A stretch of DNA of 33,913 bases from Acidimicrobiales bacterium (GCA_030681555.1 JAUXRW010000084.1:1-33913); one strand, 5' to 3'; positions 8,249-16,254 are shown, counted from the stretch's first letter. The notes: generated by a model not told the origin, from the sequence alone. A program made the numbers and translations.

Positions 8249-10015
8249 CTAGAGGTATTGCCCCGTCGTCACCCGCTCGATGGACCGGCCGCCCTGCGGG
8301 GTGGCGTCCGTCTCGCGCTGCACGATCGTGCGCACGTAGACGATCCGCTCCCCCTTCTTGCCCGAGATCTTCGCCCAGTCGTCGGGGTTGGTCGTGTTCG
8401 GCAGGTCCTCGTGCTCCTTGTACTCCTGGTGGATCGAGGCGATCAGGTCGTCGACCCTGATCCCTTTCGTCCCACCATCGAGGAGGCGCTTGATGGCCAG
8501 CTTCTTCGCCCGGCGCACGATGTTCTCGATCATCGCTCCCGAGGAGAAGTCCTTGAAGAACATGATCTCCTTGTCGCCGTTCTGATACGTGACCTCGAGG
8601 AACTGGTTCGCCTCGTCGGTGCGGTACATCTCGGCGGCGGTGGTCTCGATCATCGCCTGCACGGCCTTCGACGGATCGCCCCCGCCCAGGGTGGCCACGG
8701 TGTCGGCGTCGAGCGGCAGGTCCGGCGTGAGGTAGCGGGCGAAGATCTGGGCCGCCGCCTCCTCGGTCGGACGCTCGATCTTGATCTTCACATCGAGGCG
8801 ACCGGGGCGCAGGATGGCCGGGTCGATCAGGTCCTCCCGGTTGGAGGCGCCGATCACGATGACGTTGCGGAGGGCCTCCACGCCGTCGATCTCGACGAGC
8901 AACTGGGGCACGATCGTCGACTCCATGTCGGACGAGATGCCGGTGCCGCGGGTGCGGAACATCGAGTCCATCTCGTCGAAGAAGATGATGACGGGCCAGC
9001 CCTCCTCGGACTTCTCCCGGGCCCGCTGGAAGACGAGCCGGATCTGCCGCTCGGTCTCGCCGACGTACTTGTTCAGGAGCTCGGGGCCCTTGATGTTGAA
9101 GAAGTAGGACTTCGCCGTGTCGCTGCCCGTCACCGCGGCGACCTTCTTCGCGAGGCTGTTGGCCACCGCCTTCGCGATGAGCGTCTTGCCGCAGCCCGGG
9201 GGGCCGTAGAGGAGGATGCCCTTCGGGGCCGGCAGCTTGTGCTCGAGGAACAGGTCCTGGTGCAGGTAGGGCAGCTCGACCGCGTCGGCGATGAGCTCGA
9301 TCTGGACGTCCAGACCGCCGATGTCGGCATAGTCGATGTCGGGCACCTCTTCGAGGGACAGCTCCTCCACCTCGGGGCGGGGCAGCTTCTCCAGCACCAG
9401 GCCGGACCGGGGATCGAGCAGGACCGTGTCGCCGTTGCGGAGCTTCACGTCGAGCAGATCTGCGACGAGCTCCACGACGCGCTCCTCGTCGGCCCGCCCG
9501 ACGATCAGCGCCCGGCCACCGTCCAGCCGCTCCTTGAAGGTGACGACCTCGCCGGTCATCTCGGCTGTGCGTGACAGCACGACGTTGAGGGATTCGTTGA
9601 GGACTACCTCGGAACCGCGCGGGATGGGCTCATCGCCGAGCTCGGGGTGGACGGCCACGCGGACCTTCCGCCCGCCGGTGAACACGTCGACGGTGCCGTC
9701 CTCGTTCGCGCCCACGAGCGTGCCGTAGGCCGATGGCGGCTGTGTGAGCTTGTCGACCTCCTCGCGCAGCGCTGCGATGTGATCGCGCGCCTCCCGCAGG
9801 GTGTACGTCAGCTTCTCGTTCTGGGACACCGCCTGAGCCAGCTGGCCCTTCGTCTCGAGCAGCCGCTCCTCCAGCGTGCGGACGCGCTTGGGGGCGTCCT
9901 GCAGCCGTCGCCGGAGGGACACGACCTCCTCTTCGAGGGTCCTCGCGTGCTCCTGGAGCTCGGCCAGCTCGGCCAGGTCGTCGAACGGCTCGTCGGACTC
10001 GTCGACGGGGACCAC
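8249..10015 (-). CDS. mpa: Proteasome-associated AAA ATPase Mpa/ARC
   Basis: Mpa (ARC) is the ring ATPase that binds Pup through N-terminal coiled coils, unfolds the tagged protein and threads it into PrcAB. I favour the GTG at 10015 (588 residues), because a TAGGTT -10-like box lies just upstream at 10041-10046. A TTG at 10084 would add 23 residues. Features counted from the GTG: coiled coil about 15-92, OB-type beta domains with the [23 protein letters not shown] blocks, Walker A GPPGCGKT (271-278), Walker [10 protein letters not shown] (from 343), and the C-terminus GQYL, whose penultimate Tyr docks into the alpha ring. [19 protein letters not shown] and [21 protein letters not shown] are diagnostic of actinobacterial Mpa. 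Confidence 0.95.
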   Translation of the reverse strand: MVPVDESDEPFDDLAELAELQEHARTLEEEVVSLRRRLQDAPKRVRTLEERLLETKGQLAQAVSQNEKLTYTLREARDHIAALREEVDKLTQPPSAYGTLVGANEDGTVDVFTGGRKVRVAVHPELGDEPIPRGSEVVLNESLNVVLSRTAEMTGEVVTFKERLDGGRALIVGRADEERVVELVADLLDVKLRNGDTVLLDPRSGLVLEKLPRPEVEELSLEEVPDIDYADIGGLDVQIELIADAVELPYLHQDLFLEHKLPAPKGILLYGPPGCGKTLIAKAVANSLAKKVAAVTGSDTAKSYFFNIKGPELLNKYVGETERQIRLVFQRAREKSEEGWPVIIFFDEMDSMFRTRGTGISSDMESTIVPQLLVEIDGVEALRNVIVIGASNREDLIDPAILRPGRLDVKIKIERPTEEAAAQIFARYLTPDLPLDADTVATLGGGDPSKAVQAMIETTAAEMYRTDEANQFLEVTYQNGDKEIMFFKDFSSGAMIENIVRRAKKLAIKRLLDGGTKGIRVDDLIASIHQEYKEHEDLPNTTNPDDWAKISGKKGERIVYVRTIVQRETDATPQGGRSIERVTTGQYL

Positions 10016-10040
10016 CTCCCTCGAAACGTCCCTCCGCGAG

Positions 10041-10046
10041 AACCTA
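10041..10046 (-). promoter_or_regulatory. Putative -10 box TAGGTT upstream of mpa
   Basis: TGTAGGTT on the minus strand sits 25 nt before the preferred mpa GTG, with GGAGGG/GAGGGAG purine runs in between as a ribosome-binding region. It is the same hexamer as before pafA and the DUF3151 gene. No clear -35 is visible. If this is the promoter, the TTG start at 10084 is excluded. Confidence 0.4.
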
Positions 10047-10112
10047 CACCCGTGTGCCGCGGCTTCCGCGCGGGGTTTCTTCAAGAGTTGCCGTGTTTAT
10101 TCGCGGGTGGGG

Positions 10113-10118
10113 TAGGCT
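10113..10118 (+). promoter_or_regulatory. Putative -10 box TAGGCT for the ferredoxin gene
   Basis: TAGGCT lies 47 nt before the ferredoxin ATG, with a possible weak -35 (ttgccg, 10088-10093) at 19-nt spacing. It lies in the 150-bp region divergent from mpa. The hexamer fits the actinobacterial TAnnnT pattern, but the -35 is poor. Confidence 0.35.
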
Positions 10119-10165
10119 GGCGACAGCCCTCGTCACCACCACCCCCACATTGAGGTAGCCCCATC

Positions 10166-10402
10166 ATGAAGGTCTGGATCGACCAGGATCTCTGCACCGG
10201 CGACGGACTCTGCGAAGAGATCGCGCCGTCCGTCTTCACGCTCCTCGACGACGGCCTCGCTTACGTGAAGGACGGCGAGAAGGTCCTCTCCGATCCTGGT
10301 GGCGCCGAGGCGATCGCCCCCGTCCCTGCGGGCCAGGAGGAAGCCACCATCGAGTCCGCCGAGGAGTGCCCCGGTGAGTGCATCTTCATCGAGGTGGAGT
10401 GA
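10166..10402 (+). CDS. Small ferredoxin ([3Fe-4S]/[4Fe-4S] type)
   Basis: This is a 78-residue acidic electron carrier. Cys10 and Cys16 (LCTGDGLC) plus the C-terminal ECPGEC pair give four cysteines. The usual actinobacterial single-cluster ferredoxin pattern is C-x5-C followed by a distant CP. The extra Cys in CPGEC could supply a fourth ligand. Such proteins feed cytochrome P450s, mycofactocin-type or other oxidoreductases, but no redox partner gene is adjacent. It is divergent from mpa and is followed by a GC-rich hairpin at 10432-10457. A ferredoxin next to the proteasome locus is a positional association only; a functional link is not shown by the sequence. Confidence 0.88.
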   Translation: MKVWIDQDLCTGDGLCEEIAPSVFTLLDDGLAYVKDGEKVLSDPGGAEAIAPVPAGQEEATIESAEECPGECIFIEVE

Positions 10403-10431
10403 CCTAGCCCGGTCCACGCCAGAGCATCTTT

Positions 10432-10457
10432 CGATGGGGCCCCGTGTGGCCCCATCG
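10432..10457 (+). terminator. GC-rich hairpin after the ferredoxin gene
   Basis: cgatggggcc pairs perfectly with ggccccatcg (10-bp stem, 6-nt loop ccgtgt), 30 nt after the ferredoxin stop. No T-run follows, so it would act as an intrinsic terminator of the U-poor type described in actinobacteria, or as a 3' end stabiliser. It lies before the next gene at 10520. Confidence 0.5.
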
Positions 10458-10519
10458 TCGTGTCCGGGTAGCCTCGCCGCCGTGTCGCGACCTGCGTCCT
10501 CCACCCGTGGGCGGCCTCC

Positions 10520-11722
10520 ATGGCCGGCCGCCGCCTCCTGCCCGGGGCTGACGCCCGGCAGGGGCTCGTCGCGCTCCTCCTGAACTCCTCCACGAGCCTG
10601 CTCGCCGGTGCGGTGCTGGGCTCGCTCACCGCCACCTTCGAGCGGCGCCCCGGGCTGCTCGTCCTCGTGCCGGCGGCGATCGGGCTGCGCGGCAACGTGT
10701 TCGGGTCGCTCGGCAACCGCGTGTCGACGTCGATCCACGCCGGCGAGCTCCAGCTCCGGCTCCGGCGCTCCACCCTCCTCGGGCAGAACGTGCTGGCCGC
10801 CACGGCCCTGACCCTGGGCATGTCGCTCGTCCTCGTCGGCCTCGTCGCCCTGATCTCGATCGCGCTCGGGCTCGGGCCCACGATCGGCCTCGCCGACCTC
10901 GCCCTGGTGTCGATCGGGGGCGGAACGGTGGCGTCGGTGCCCGTGCTGGCTGCGACGCTGGGCCTGGCCGCAGGGGCCGTGCGCTTCGGCTGGGACCTCG
11001 ACAACGTCACAGCGCCGCTCGTCTCGACCCTCGGCGACGTCCTGACGCTCCCCGCCCTGTGGGTGGCCACGGGGCTGCTCGGGTTCGGGATGGTGAGCAG
11101 CGGCGCCGGGTGGCTCCTCGCCGTGCTGGCCCTCGGGGTCCTCGTCGCCGGCGCCCTGTCGTCGCTGCCGCTGCTGCGGCGGATCGTGCGGACGTCGCTC
11201 CCGGTCCTGGTCGTCGCAGCCGGCATCAGCGGGCTGGCCGGCGTCGTGCTCGAGCGGCGCCTCGTCACGTTCAGCGCCCTGCCCGCGCTGCTCATTCTGG
11301 TGCCGGCCCAGCTCTCCAGCACCGGGGCCCTCGGCGGCATCCTCTCGGGTCGCCTCTCGAGCAAGCTGCTGCTGGGCCTGGCGCCACCCACCGCCGTCCC
11401 GTCCCGGGCGGCCCGGGAGGACCTTCTGTTCGTCGCCGCGCTCAGCCTGCCGGTGTTCGTGCTCAACGGGCTGGGCGCCGCGGGCGTCGCGCACCTGCTC
11501 GGCGAGAGCTCGCCCGGCACCGCGTACCTCGTGGGTGCGTCGGTCCTCGCCGGCGTGGCCGCGATGGTCGTCGTGGTGAGCATCGCCTACTACGGTTCGA
11601 TCTTCGCGGTCCGCACCGGAATCGACCCCGACACGTACGGGATCCCGCTCGTCAGCTCGACGGTCGACCTCGTTGGCGCGCTCACGCTGATCGTCGCCAT
11701 CACCGCCCTCGGCCTCGTCTAG
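10520..11722 (+). CDS. MgtE/SLC41-like divalent cation transporter domain protein
   Basis: This 400-residue integral membrane protein has about ten hydrophobic segments and an internal duplication. The first half has VPAAIGLRGNVFGSLGNRVSTSIHAGEL and the second LVPAQLSSTGALGGILSGRLSSKL. Each resembles the MgtE integral membrane block (P-x-GxxGNxGtQ...GE). Each half also ends with an acidic helix motif: NVTAPLVSTLGDVLTLP, then YGIPLVSSTVDLVGALT. This layout fits the eukaryote-like SLC41 and tandem MgtE domain proteins, which lack the cytoplasmic N and CBS domains of classical MgtE. A Mg2+/divalent cation role is inferred from the family. ATG at 10520 is the first start in frame. The gene converges with the MarP-like protease gene, with 24 bp between stops. 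Confidence 0.78.
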   Translation: MAGRRLLPGADARQGLVALLLNSSTSLLAGAVLGSLTATFERRPGLLVLVPAAIGLRGNVFGSLGNRVSTSIHAGELQLRLRRSTLLGQNVLAATALTLGMSLVLVGLVALISIALGLGPTIGLADLALVSIGGGTVASVPVLAATLGLAAGAVRFGWDLDNVTAPLVSTLGDVLTLPALWVATGLLGFGMVSSGAGWLLAVLALGVLVAGALSSLPLLRRIVRTSLPVLVVAAGISGLAGVVLERRLVTFSALPALLILVPAQLSSTGALGGILSGRLSSKLLLGLAPPTAVPSRAAREDLLFVAALSLPVFVLNGLGAAGVAHLLGESSPGTAYLVGASVLAGVAAMVVVVSIAYYGSIFAVRTGIDPDTYGIPLVSSTVDLVGALTLIVAITALGLV

Positions 11723-11746
11723 CCCGCCGCCGTTTCGCAGTCCGTC

Positions 11747-12910
11747 TCAGCGGAGGCAGGGGCCGGTGTCGGCCGGCGCCGACAGGTCGGTGTCGAGGAC
11801 GGCCTCGAGCTCGCTCATGTCGAGCGCGTACGCGACCCCGTCCTTGTCGGGGGCGATCGCGAACGCGACCCCGACCACCCGGCCTGCGGGGTCGATCAGG
11901 GCGGCGCCGGAGTCACCCGGCTGGAGGCCCACGGCCAGGATCAGCACCTGCCGCTCGGTGCGGGCGGCGTCGTAGATGTCCGTGCCGGTGGCCCGCACGG
12001 CGCGCGCGACCTGAAACGGCGCGGCCCGGAGGGGGCCTCCCCCCGGGTGCCCCAGCACCGCCCCCACGCCCCCGGTCTCGATGTCGGTTCGCTCGAGGGA
12101 GGGCCGATCGAGCCCCGGCGCCCGGAGGAGGGCGAGGTCGCGACGCGGGTCGAACGCCACCACCGCCGCATCGATCTCGGACCCGTCGCTGCGCTGCACC
12201 ACCGTGTCGGACTCGCCGGCGACGACGTGGGCGTTGGTGACGACCAGCTCGTCCCCCACGACGAAGCCGCTCCCCTCCTGGATCCGGCGGCACGCCACCC
12301 CCTGCACCTTCACGGTGGACGGCACGACGGCGTCGACGACGGCCTGCGGGATCCCCGTGACCGACGGCGGCGGCCCGACGTCCGGTGCCGGCTCGAGCGG
12401 ACCGAGCACGTTGGGGAGTTGGCCCTTGCCGACGTAGCGGCGCAGCGTCTCGAGCGTGTTCGGCGGGTCCGGCAGCCGGGCATCGACCGCCTCGGCCACC
12501 GACGACGTGCGGGACTGCAGGGCGAACCAGCCGTTGGAGTCGGCCATCACGGGCAGGAGCAGCCAGAAGGCGAGCACGACCCCGATGACGCCGGCTAGCG
12601 CGCCAGCCCCGCGGTCGGCCTGCCGCAGCCCGCCGAACGGCAGGGTACCGCGCAGCCGGTGACCGACCAGGAGGCCGATGGCCTGCCCCACGAACGCGCT
12701 GCCCAGGAGCACGCCGAACACGATGGCGAGGACCTGCCCCTGCGCCGGGTCGTCGATGCTCCGCAGGATCGGCGGTATCACGACCGCACCTGCGATGCCA
12801 CCGAGCACCATCCCCACCCACGAGGTGACACGGGCCAGGAACCCGATGCGGTAGCCGCCCACGGCCGCCGCCAGCGCAGCCGCGACGACGAAGAGGTCGA
12901 GCGTGTTCAC
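11747..12910 (-). CDS. marP: MarP-like membrane-anchored serine protease (CvpA-trypsin)
   Basis: This 387-residue protein (GTG at 12910) has four N-terminal transmembrane segments within residues 1-122 (CvpA/colicin V production-like), then a trypsin-like protease domain. The catalytic triad is visible: His228 (VVTNAHVV), Asp258 (DPRRDLALL) and Ser334 (GLQPGDSGAAL). Cys207 (GVACRRI) and Cys385 (TGPCLR at the C-terminus) correspond to the regulatory disulfide known in M. tuberculosis MarP (Rv3671c), a periplasmic protease needed for acid and oxidative resistance through cell-wall hydrolase processing. It is the last gene of the operon, 28 nt after trmI. Length and architecture match MarP (397 residues in M. 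tuberculosis). Confidence 0.9.
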   Translation of the reverse strand: MNTLDLFVVAAALAAAVGGYRIGFLARVTSWVGMVLGGIAGAVVIPPILRSIDDPAQGQVLAIVFGVLLGSAFVGQAIGLLVGHRLRGTLPFGGLRQADRGAGALAGVIGVVLAFWLLLPVMADSNGWFALQSRTSSVAEAVDARLPDPPNTLETLRRYVGKGQLPNVLGPLEPAPDVGPPPSVTGIPQAVVDAVVPSTVKVQGVACRRIQEGSGFVVGDELVVTNAHVVAGESDTVVQRSDGSEIDAAVVAFDPRRDLALLRAPGLDRPSLERTDIETGGVGAVLGHPGGGPLRAAPFQVARAVRATGTDIYDAARTERQVLILAVGLQPGDSGAALIDPAGRVVGVAFAIAPDKDGVAYALDMSELEAVLDTDLSAPADTGPCLR

Positions 12911-12938
12911 TGCGTGACGCCTCAGGCCGGTCCGGGCG

Positions 12939-13715
12939 TCACGGCTGCCCGAGGAGGCGGGCGTGCGTGAGGAAGCCGGTGTGGGCGACCATCCGATGGT
13001 CGGGTCGGACCGACTGGCCCTCGATGTGCCAGCTCCGGTGCAGCACCTCGATCGTCTCCGCCATGCCGAACCCGCTCTCGGCCAGCGCCTCCCGGAACTG
13101 CACGGCCTGTGTGATCTGCGGGGTGTAGCCCACGACGAGGCCACCGGGGTGCAGCGCCTTGGCCGCGTGCGGCGCCACCTGCCACGGCTCGGGCAGGTCG
13201 AGCACCACCCGGTCGAGGTCGGTCTCGTCGATGCCCTCGTAGCAGTCCCTCTGCTCGACGCGGTAGCGGTCGAGCACCGACTCGCCGAGGAACGCAGTGA
13301 CGTTCTTCCGGGCGCGCGCGCCGAAGTCGTCGCGCAGCTCGTACCCGACGATGTGGGCACCGGCCCGGAGCATCGTCATGGAGAGCGCCCCCGACCCGAC
13401 CCCGGACTCCAGCACGCGGGCGCCCGGGAAGATGTCGGCGAGGAGCAGGATCGCCCCGAGGTCCTTCGGGTAGATCACCTGGGCGCCGCGCGGCATCTTG
13501 AACACGAAGTCGGCCAGCGTCGGCCGGATCGCCGTGTAGTGCATCCCGTGGGACGACCGGAAGCTCGTGCCCTCCGCGGCGCCGATGACGGCGTCGTGCC
13601 CCACGATGCCGGAGTGGGAGTGGAACTCCTTGCCCGGTTCGAGGATCAGGAGGTAGCGGCGCTTCTTCGTGTCGATGAGGAGCACCTGCTCGCCGGCCCG
13701 GAAGACGCGGCTCAC
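12939..13715 (-). CDS. trmI: tRNA (adenine-58-N1)-methyltransferase TrmI
   Basis: TrmI methylates A58 in the T-loop of tRNA using S-adenosylmethionine. I place the start at GTG 13715, which forms a GTGA overlap with the ttuA stop, giving 258 residues. The N-terminal beta domain (VFRAGEQVLLIDTKKRRYLL) is followed by YPKDLGAILLLADIFPG and SAM-binding motif I VLESGVGSGALS (101-112). The acidic ribose-binding strand is VGYELRDDF, and VVLDLPEPW is the catalytic Asp-containing motif typical of TrmI. Coupling to ttuA and a ttuB-like gene places two T-loop modification activities in one operon. The frame remains open upstream of 13715, but that region is the end of ttuA read in another frame. Confidence 0.95.
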   Translation of the reverse strand: MSRVFRAGEQVLLIDTKKRRYLLILEPGKEFHSHSGIVGHDAVIGAAEGTSFRSSHGMHYTAIRPTLADFVFKMPRGAQVIYPKDLGAILLLADIFPGARVLESGVGSGALSMTMLRAGAHIVGYELRDDFGARARKNVTAFLGESVLDRYRVEQRDCYEGIDETDLDRVVLDLPEPWQVAPHAAKALHPGGLVVGYTPQITQAVQFREALAESGFGMAETIEVLHRSWHIEGQSVRPDHRMVAHTGFLTHARLLGQP

Positions 13716-14623
13716 GCCCGCCCTCCCGAGGCCCGCTCGGCGAGGCGGCAGAAGGCGCACAGCTCGGTCGTCGTGGGCGCACCGCAGCGAGCGCACCTCA
13801 GCAGTAGGTCCTGCTCGGCCTCCGCCTCGGGGGTGAACCGGTCTGAGGCCCGGGCCAGGAACCCGAAGTAGAAGTCGTGCTTGGTGCCGGGCGAGGCCGC
13901 CTCGATGAGGTTCAGCGCCTCCTTGTACCCGAGGTGCTTGTTCCCCGCCGCCATGGGGCACTCCTCGACGATGTAGTCGATGCCGCGCAGCACGCAGTAG
14001 GCCGCCATCTCGCGCTCGCCGAGCCGCACCAGCGGCTTCACCTTCCGCGGGAAGCCGTGCCGCTCGGGGAGGACGGGCAGCTGACGCCCGAGGTACTCCG
14101 TCTGCCAGTGCAGCACGTTCCCGAACAGCACCGCCGCCTCGTCATCGAGGTTGTGGCCGGTGACGACGACGTCGTAGCCGTGCGTGCGAGCCGCCTCGTC
14201 GAACAGGTGGCGCTTCGAGAGCCCGCACGCCGAGCAGGGAACCCGCTTCGCCGCCTTCGCACCGGTGGGGATGTCGAAGCCGTGGTCGGCGGGCAGGTCC
14301 ACCTCGAGCAGCTTCAGGCCCTGGTCGGCCGCGAACCGCCTGGCCATCTCGCCGGACGCGTCGCTGTAGTCGCCGATCCCCAGGCCGAGGTACAGCCCGT
14401 CGGCGTCGTAGCCGAGCCCGACGAGGATGTCCCACACGGCCAACGAGTCCTTCCCGCCGGACACGGCGACCAGCGCGCGGTCCGTGGGCTCGAGCATGCG
14501 GTGCTCCTTGATGGCCTTGGCCACCTGGTCCCGGCACAGCTTGAGGAAGTGCTCGGCGCAGAAGTTGGCATTGTGCCGCCGCACGTCCATGACCGCGGGG
14601 CCCCGGCACACCGTGCACTTCAC
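13712..14623 (-). CDS. ttuA: tRNA 2-thiolation enzyme TtuA (T54/U54 2-sulfurtransferase)
   Basis: TtuA adenylates uridine/ribothymidine 54 and replaces its 2-oxygen with sulfur delivered by a ubiquitin-like carrier. The 303-residue protein has an N-terminal zinc-binding CTVC...FCAEHF element, the PP-loop SGGKDS (55-60), and PCSAC giving C130 and C133. EECPM gives C222. These three are the [4Fe-4S] ligands and carry the same numbers as in Thermus thermophilus TtuA. A second zinc knuckle, CARC...CAFC, lies near the C-terminus. The GTG start overlaps the stop of the ttuB-like gene (GTGA), which supplies the expected partner. NcsA/CTU1 enzymes are close relatives, but the partner and the paired zinc sites favour TtuA. 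Confidence 0.93.
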   Translation of the reverse strand: MKCTVCRGPAVMDVRRHNANFCAEHFLKLCRDQVAKAIKEHRMLEPTDRALVAVSGGKDSLAVWDILVGLGYDADGLYLGLGIGDYSDASGEMARRFAADQGLKLLEVDLPADHGFDIPTGAKAAKRVPCSACGLSKRHLFDEAARTHGYDVVVTGHNLDDEAAVLFGNVLHWQTEYLGRQLPVLPERHGFPRKVKPLVRLGEREMAAYCVLRGIDYIVEECPMAAGNKHLGYKEALNLIEAASPGTKHDFYFGFLARASDRFTPEAEAEQDLLLRCARCGAPTTTELCAFCRLAERASGGRA

Positions 14624-14820
14624 GACGCGCCGCCGGAGATCACGGGGCGGATCTCGACGACGTCGTCGTCGCCGAGCACGGCGTCGCCCGGGACGATCGT
14701 GTCGCTGCGGATCACGAGCACCGTCTCGCGGTCGATCTCGAGCTGCGCGAGGAGAGCGTGCACCCGCATCGGGCCGGGGAGCTCGAGCTCGCGCCTCGGG
14801 TTGCGGAGCCGCACCTGCAC
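14620..14820 (-). CDS. TtuB/MoaD/ThiS-like ubiquitin-fold sulfur carrier with GGAS tail
   Basis: This 66-residue beta-grasp protein (GTG at 14820, VQVRLRNPRRELELPGPMRV...) ends in VVEIRPVISGGAS. Sulfur carriers of the TtuB/ThiS/MoaD class normally end in a free Gly-Gly that is adenylated and thiocarboxylated. Here two residues (Ala-Ser) follow, then TGA overlapping the ttuA GTG. The partner position next to ttuA makes TtuB the best functional guess. The tail would have to be removed, as is known for QbsE-type carriers with short C-terminal extensions. The start lies 2 nt after the upstream stop. Confidence 0.85.
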   Translation of the reverse strand: MQVRLRNPRRELELPGPMRVHALLAQLEIDRETVLVIRSDTIVPGDAVLGDDDVVEIRPVISGGAS

Positions 14821-14822
14821 CG

Positions 14823-15023
14823 TCAGCCCTGACGCTGCGCGGTGTGGGTGATGATCAGGGTCTCGCCGGGGCGGAGCTCCTCGCGGAGGGCGATGCTTTC
14901 CTTGACCTGCCGGCTCCGGAGCCGGCGCAGGAGGAAGGCGGCCAGCGCGACGGCGGTCCAGGCGGGGTGCGACCCCGGGCGGCGCCGGTGCAGGGCTAGC
15001 CGCTCGAGGAGGGAGAGGAGCAT
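14823..15023 (-). CDS. Small hypothetical protein in the ttu operon
   Basis: This 66-residue frame (MLLSLLERLALHRRRPG...) has a weakly hydrophobic centre (WTAVALAAFLLRRL), then RSRQVKESIALREELRPGETLIITHT. Its ATG shares one base with the stop of the upstream small membrane protein (TGATG), and its TGA is 2 nt before the ttuB-like start, so it sits tightly inside the operon. I do not recognise a family. The tight packing and codon-biased composition support it as real, but the function is unknown. Confidence 0.65.
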   Translation of the reverse strand: MLLSLLERLALHRRRPGSHPAWTAVALAAFLLRRLRSRQVKESIALREELRPGETLIITHTAQRQG

Positions 15024-15235
15024 CAGATGCGGCGGACCTCGACCACCGTCGTGCGCCGCTTGCCCCGGCGGCGACCCACGAGGAAGGCGATGGCGACGAC
15101 GCCGACCGCGACGATCGCACCCACGGTGACGGCGGTGGCGAGCACGGACTCGCGGGTGTCGGAGACCCCGCCCTGGAGCTCGCGGAGCTTCGCCTCGAGG
15201 TCCCCGCGATCGATCGGCTTGGCGGCGGGCGTCAT
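15023..15235 (-). CDS. Small single-pass membrane protein in the ttu operon
   Basis: This 70-residue protein starts at ATG 15235 in an ATGA overlap with the upstream holin-like gene. The N-terminal third is charged (RGDLEAKLRELQGGVSDTRES, likely helical). It is followed by one transmembrane helix (about residues 30-53) and a strongly basic tail (GRRRGKRRTTVVEVRR), which predicts a cytoplasmic C-terminus. The pattern resembles small membrane-shaping or stress-envelope proteins that often sit beside holin-X-like genes. I cannot name a family. Confidence 0.7.
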   Translation of the reverse strand: MTPAAKPIDRGDLEAKLRELQGGVSDTRESVLATAVTVGAIVAVGVVAIAFLVGRRRGKRRTTVVEVRRI

Positions 15236-15591
15236 GCGCCTGGTCCCTTTCGTCGGCTGACCCGGAGGAGGGCCAGGGCGATGAGCGCGGAGCCGACCAC
15301 GGCGACGATGAGGTACGGCGCCCACGACCAGTTGCCGGTGAACGTCGTGCTCGTCTCGGTCTGCAGCGCCCGCAGCCCGCTCAGCAGCAGCAGGCAGACA
15401 CCGATGCCGAGCAGTACGGAACCGAAAACGCCGTAGCCGAGGAAGCGACCCAGCCCCTTGAGCGGGTCGATCGTCTCCTGCTTCGCGTAGGCCGACGCCA
15501 GCTCCCAGAGCTCGGTGCCGATCTCGGGGATGGTCTTGCCCTGGCTCGGGGAGGAGCCCCCAGCGGGGTCGGCGTCGGATCGGGCGGCCAC
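15232..15591 (-). CDS. Phage holin family (Holin-X/YqjE-like) membrane protein
   Basis: This 119-residue protein begins at GTG 15591. Residues 1-45 are soluble (GKTIPEIGTELWELASAYAKQETIDPLKGLGRF), and two transmembrane helices follow: YGVFGSVLLGIGVCLLLLSGLRAL and YLIVAVVGSALIALALLRVSRR. This layout fits the actinobacterial Holin-X/YqjE superfamily of putative inner-membrane proteins. Despite the name, these are not proven lysis proteins. It is the first gene of the seven-gene operon ending in marP. A TAGTCT box lies 9 nt upstream of the start. Confidence 0.75.
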   Translation of the reverse strand: MAARSDADPAGGSSPSQGKTIPEIGTELWELASAYAKQETIDPLKGLGRFLGYGVFGSVLLGIGVCLLLLSGLRALQTETSTTFTGNWSWAPYLIVAVVGSALIALALLRVSRRKGPGA

Positions 15592-15600
15592 GGTCGGGTG

Positions 15601-15606
15601 AGACTA
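15601..15606 (-). promoter_or_regulatory. Putative -10 box TAGTCT for the holin-ttu-trmI-marP operon
   Basis: TAGTAGTCT on the minus strand ends 9 nt before the GTG of the first operon gene. It fits the TAnnnT -10 form with a leader of only a few bases, close to the leaderless arrangement seen elsewhere in the window. No clear -35. Confidence 0.35.
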
Positions 15607-15634
15607 CTACCCCGAGCCGGCGCTCCCGGCCTCC

Positions 15635-16249
15635 TCAGCCTCCGGCGATGCGGAGCTCGAGCACCTCGGCCGCATCGTCGAGCAGCGCGCCGAGGTCGAG
15701 CAGGCGGGCGGACGGGGACGCGGCGGCCAGAAGGCGCTGGCGGTCGAGCGCCCCCAGCGGCGCGACGGCCACGGCCTGGTACCCGGCCAGCACCGGATCG
15801 TCGCTGAGCTCGATCGTGGCGGGGGCGGAGGAATCACCGGCCTCGGCGGCCAGCCCCAGCACGCGACGTAGGCGGGCCACGACGTCGACGAGCAGCTCGG
15901 CGTGACGCTCGTCCACCGGGTCGTCGGTCCACTCCGCGACCTCCGCCTGCGAATACGGGTCGTCGGGCAGCCAGGCCTCCACGCGGATGCGGCGGGTGCC
16001 GACGACCAGCAGCCCCCAGCGTCCGTCGGGGAGCTGCTCGGCCTCGACGATGGTGGCCACGGTGCCGACGTCCGAGCGTATGTCCCCGCCCCCCACCTCG
16101 CTCCCCCGCTCGATCAGGACGACGCCGAACTCGCGGTCGCCGGCGAGGCAGTCCCGGACGAGGGCCCGGTAGCGAAGCTCGAAGACGTGGAGCGGGAGCC
16201 CGACCGAGGGCAGCAGCACCGAGCCCAGGGGGAACATCGGCAGCCGCAC
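15635..16249 (-). CDS. LON substrate-binding domain protein
   Basis: This 204-residue protein (GTG at 16249) opens with VRLPMFPLGSVLLPSVGLPLHVFELRYRALV, the hallmark of the LON N-terminal (PUA-like) domain. The middle contains EVGGGDIRSDVGTVATIVEAEQLPDGRW and GTRRIRVEAW as in the family. There is no AAA or protease domain, so this is a stand-alone LON-domain protein, widespread in bacteria and of unproven function. The start lies 5 nt after the stop of the acyl-CoA synthetase alpha gene, suggesting it belongs to that operon. Confidence 0.9.
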   Translation of the reverse strand: MRLPMFPLGSVLLPSVGLPLHVFELRYRALVRDCLAGDREFGVVLIERGSEVGGGDIRSDVGTVATIVEAEQLPDGRWGLLVVGTRRIRVEAWLPDDPYSQAEVAEWTDDPVDERHAELLVDVVARLRRVLGLAAEAGDSSAPATIELSDDPVLAGYQAVAVAPLGALDRQRLLAAASPSARLLDLGALLDDAAEVLELRIAGG

Positions 16250-16254
16250 GAGGC

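Noticed and set aside
10016-10084. N-terminal extension of Mpa from a TTG at 10084
   Set aside because: No ribosome-binding site before the TTG, the added residues do not resemble Mpa, and a -10-like TAGGTT lies inside this stretch. Kept as an alternative start in the mpa entry.
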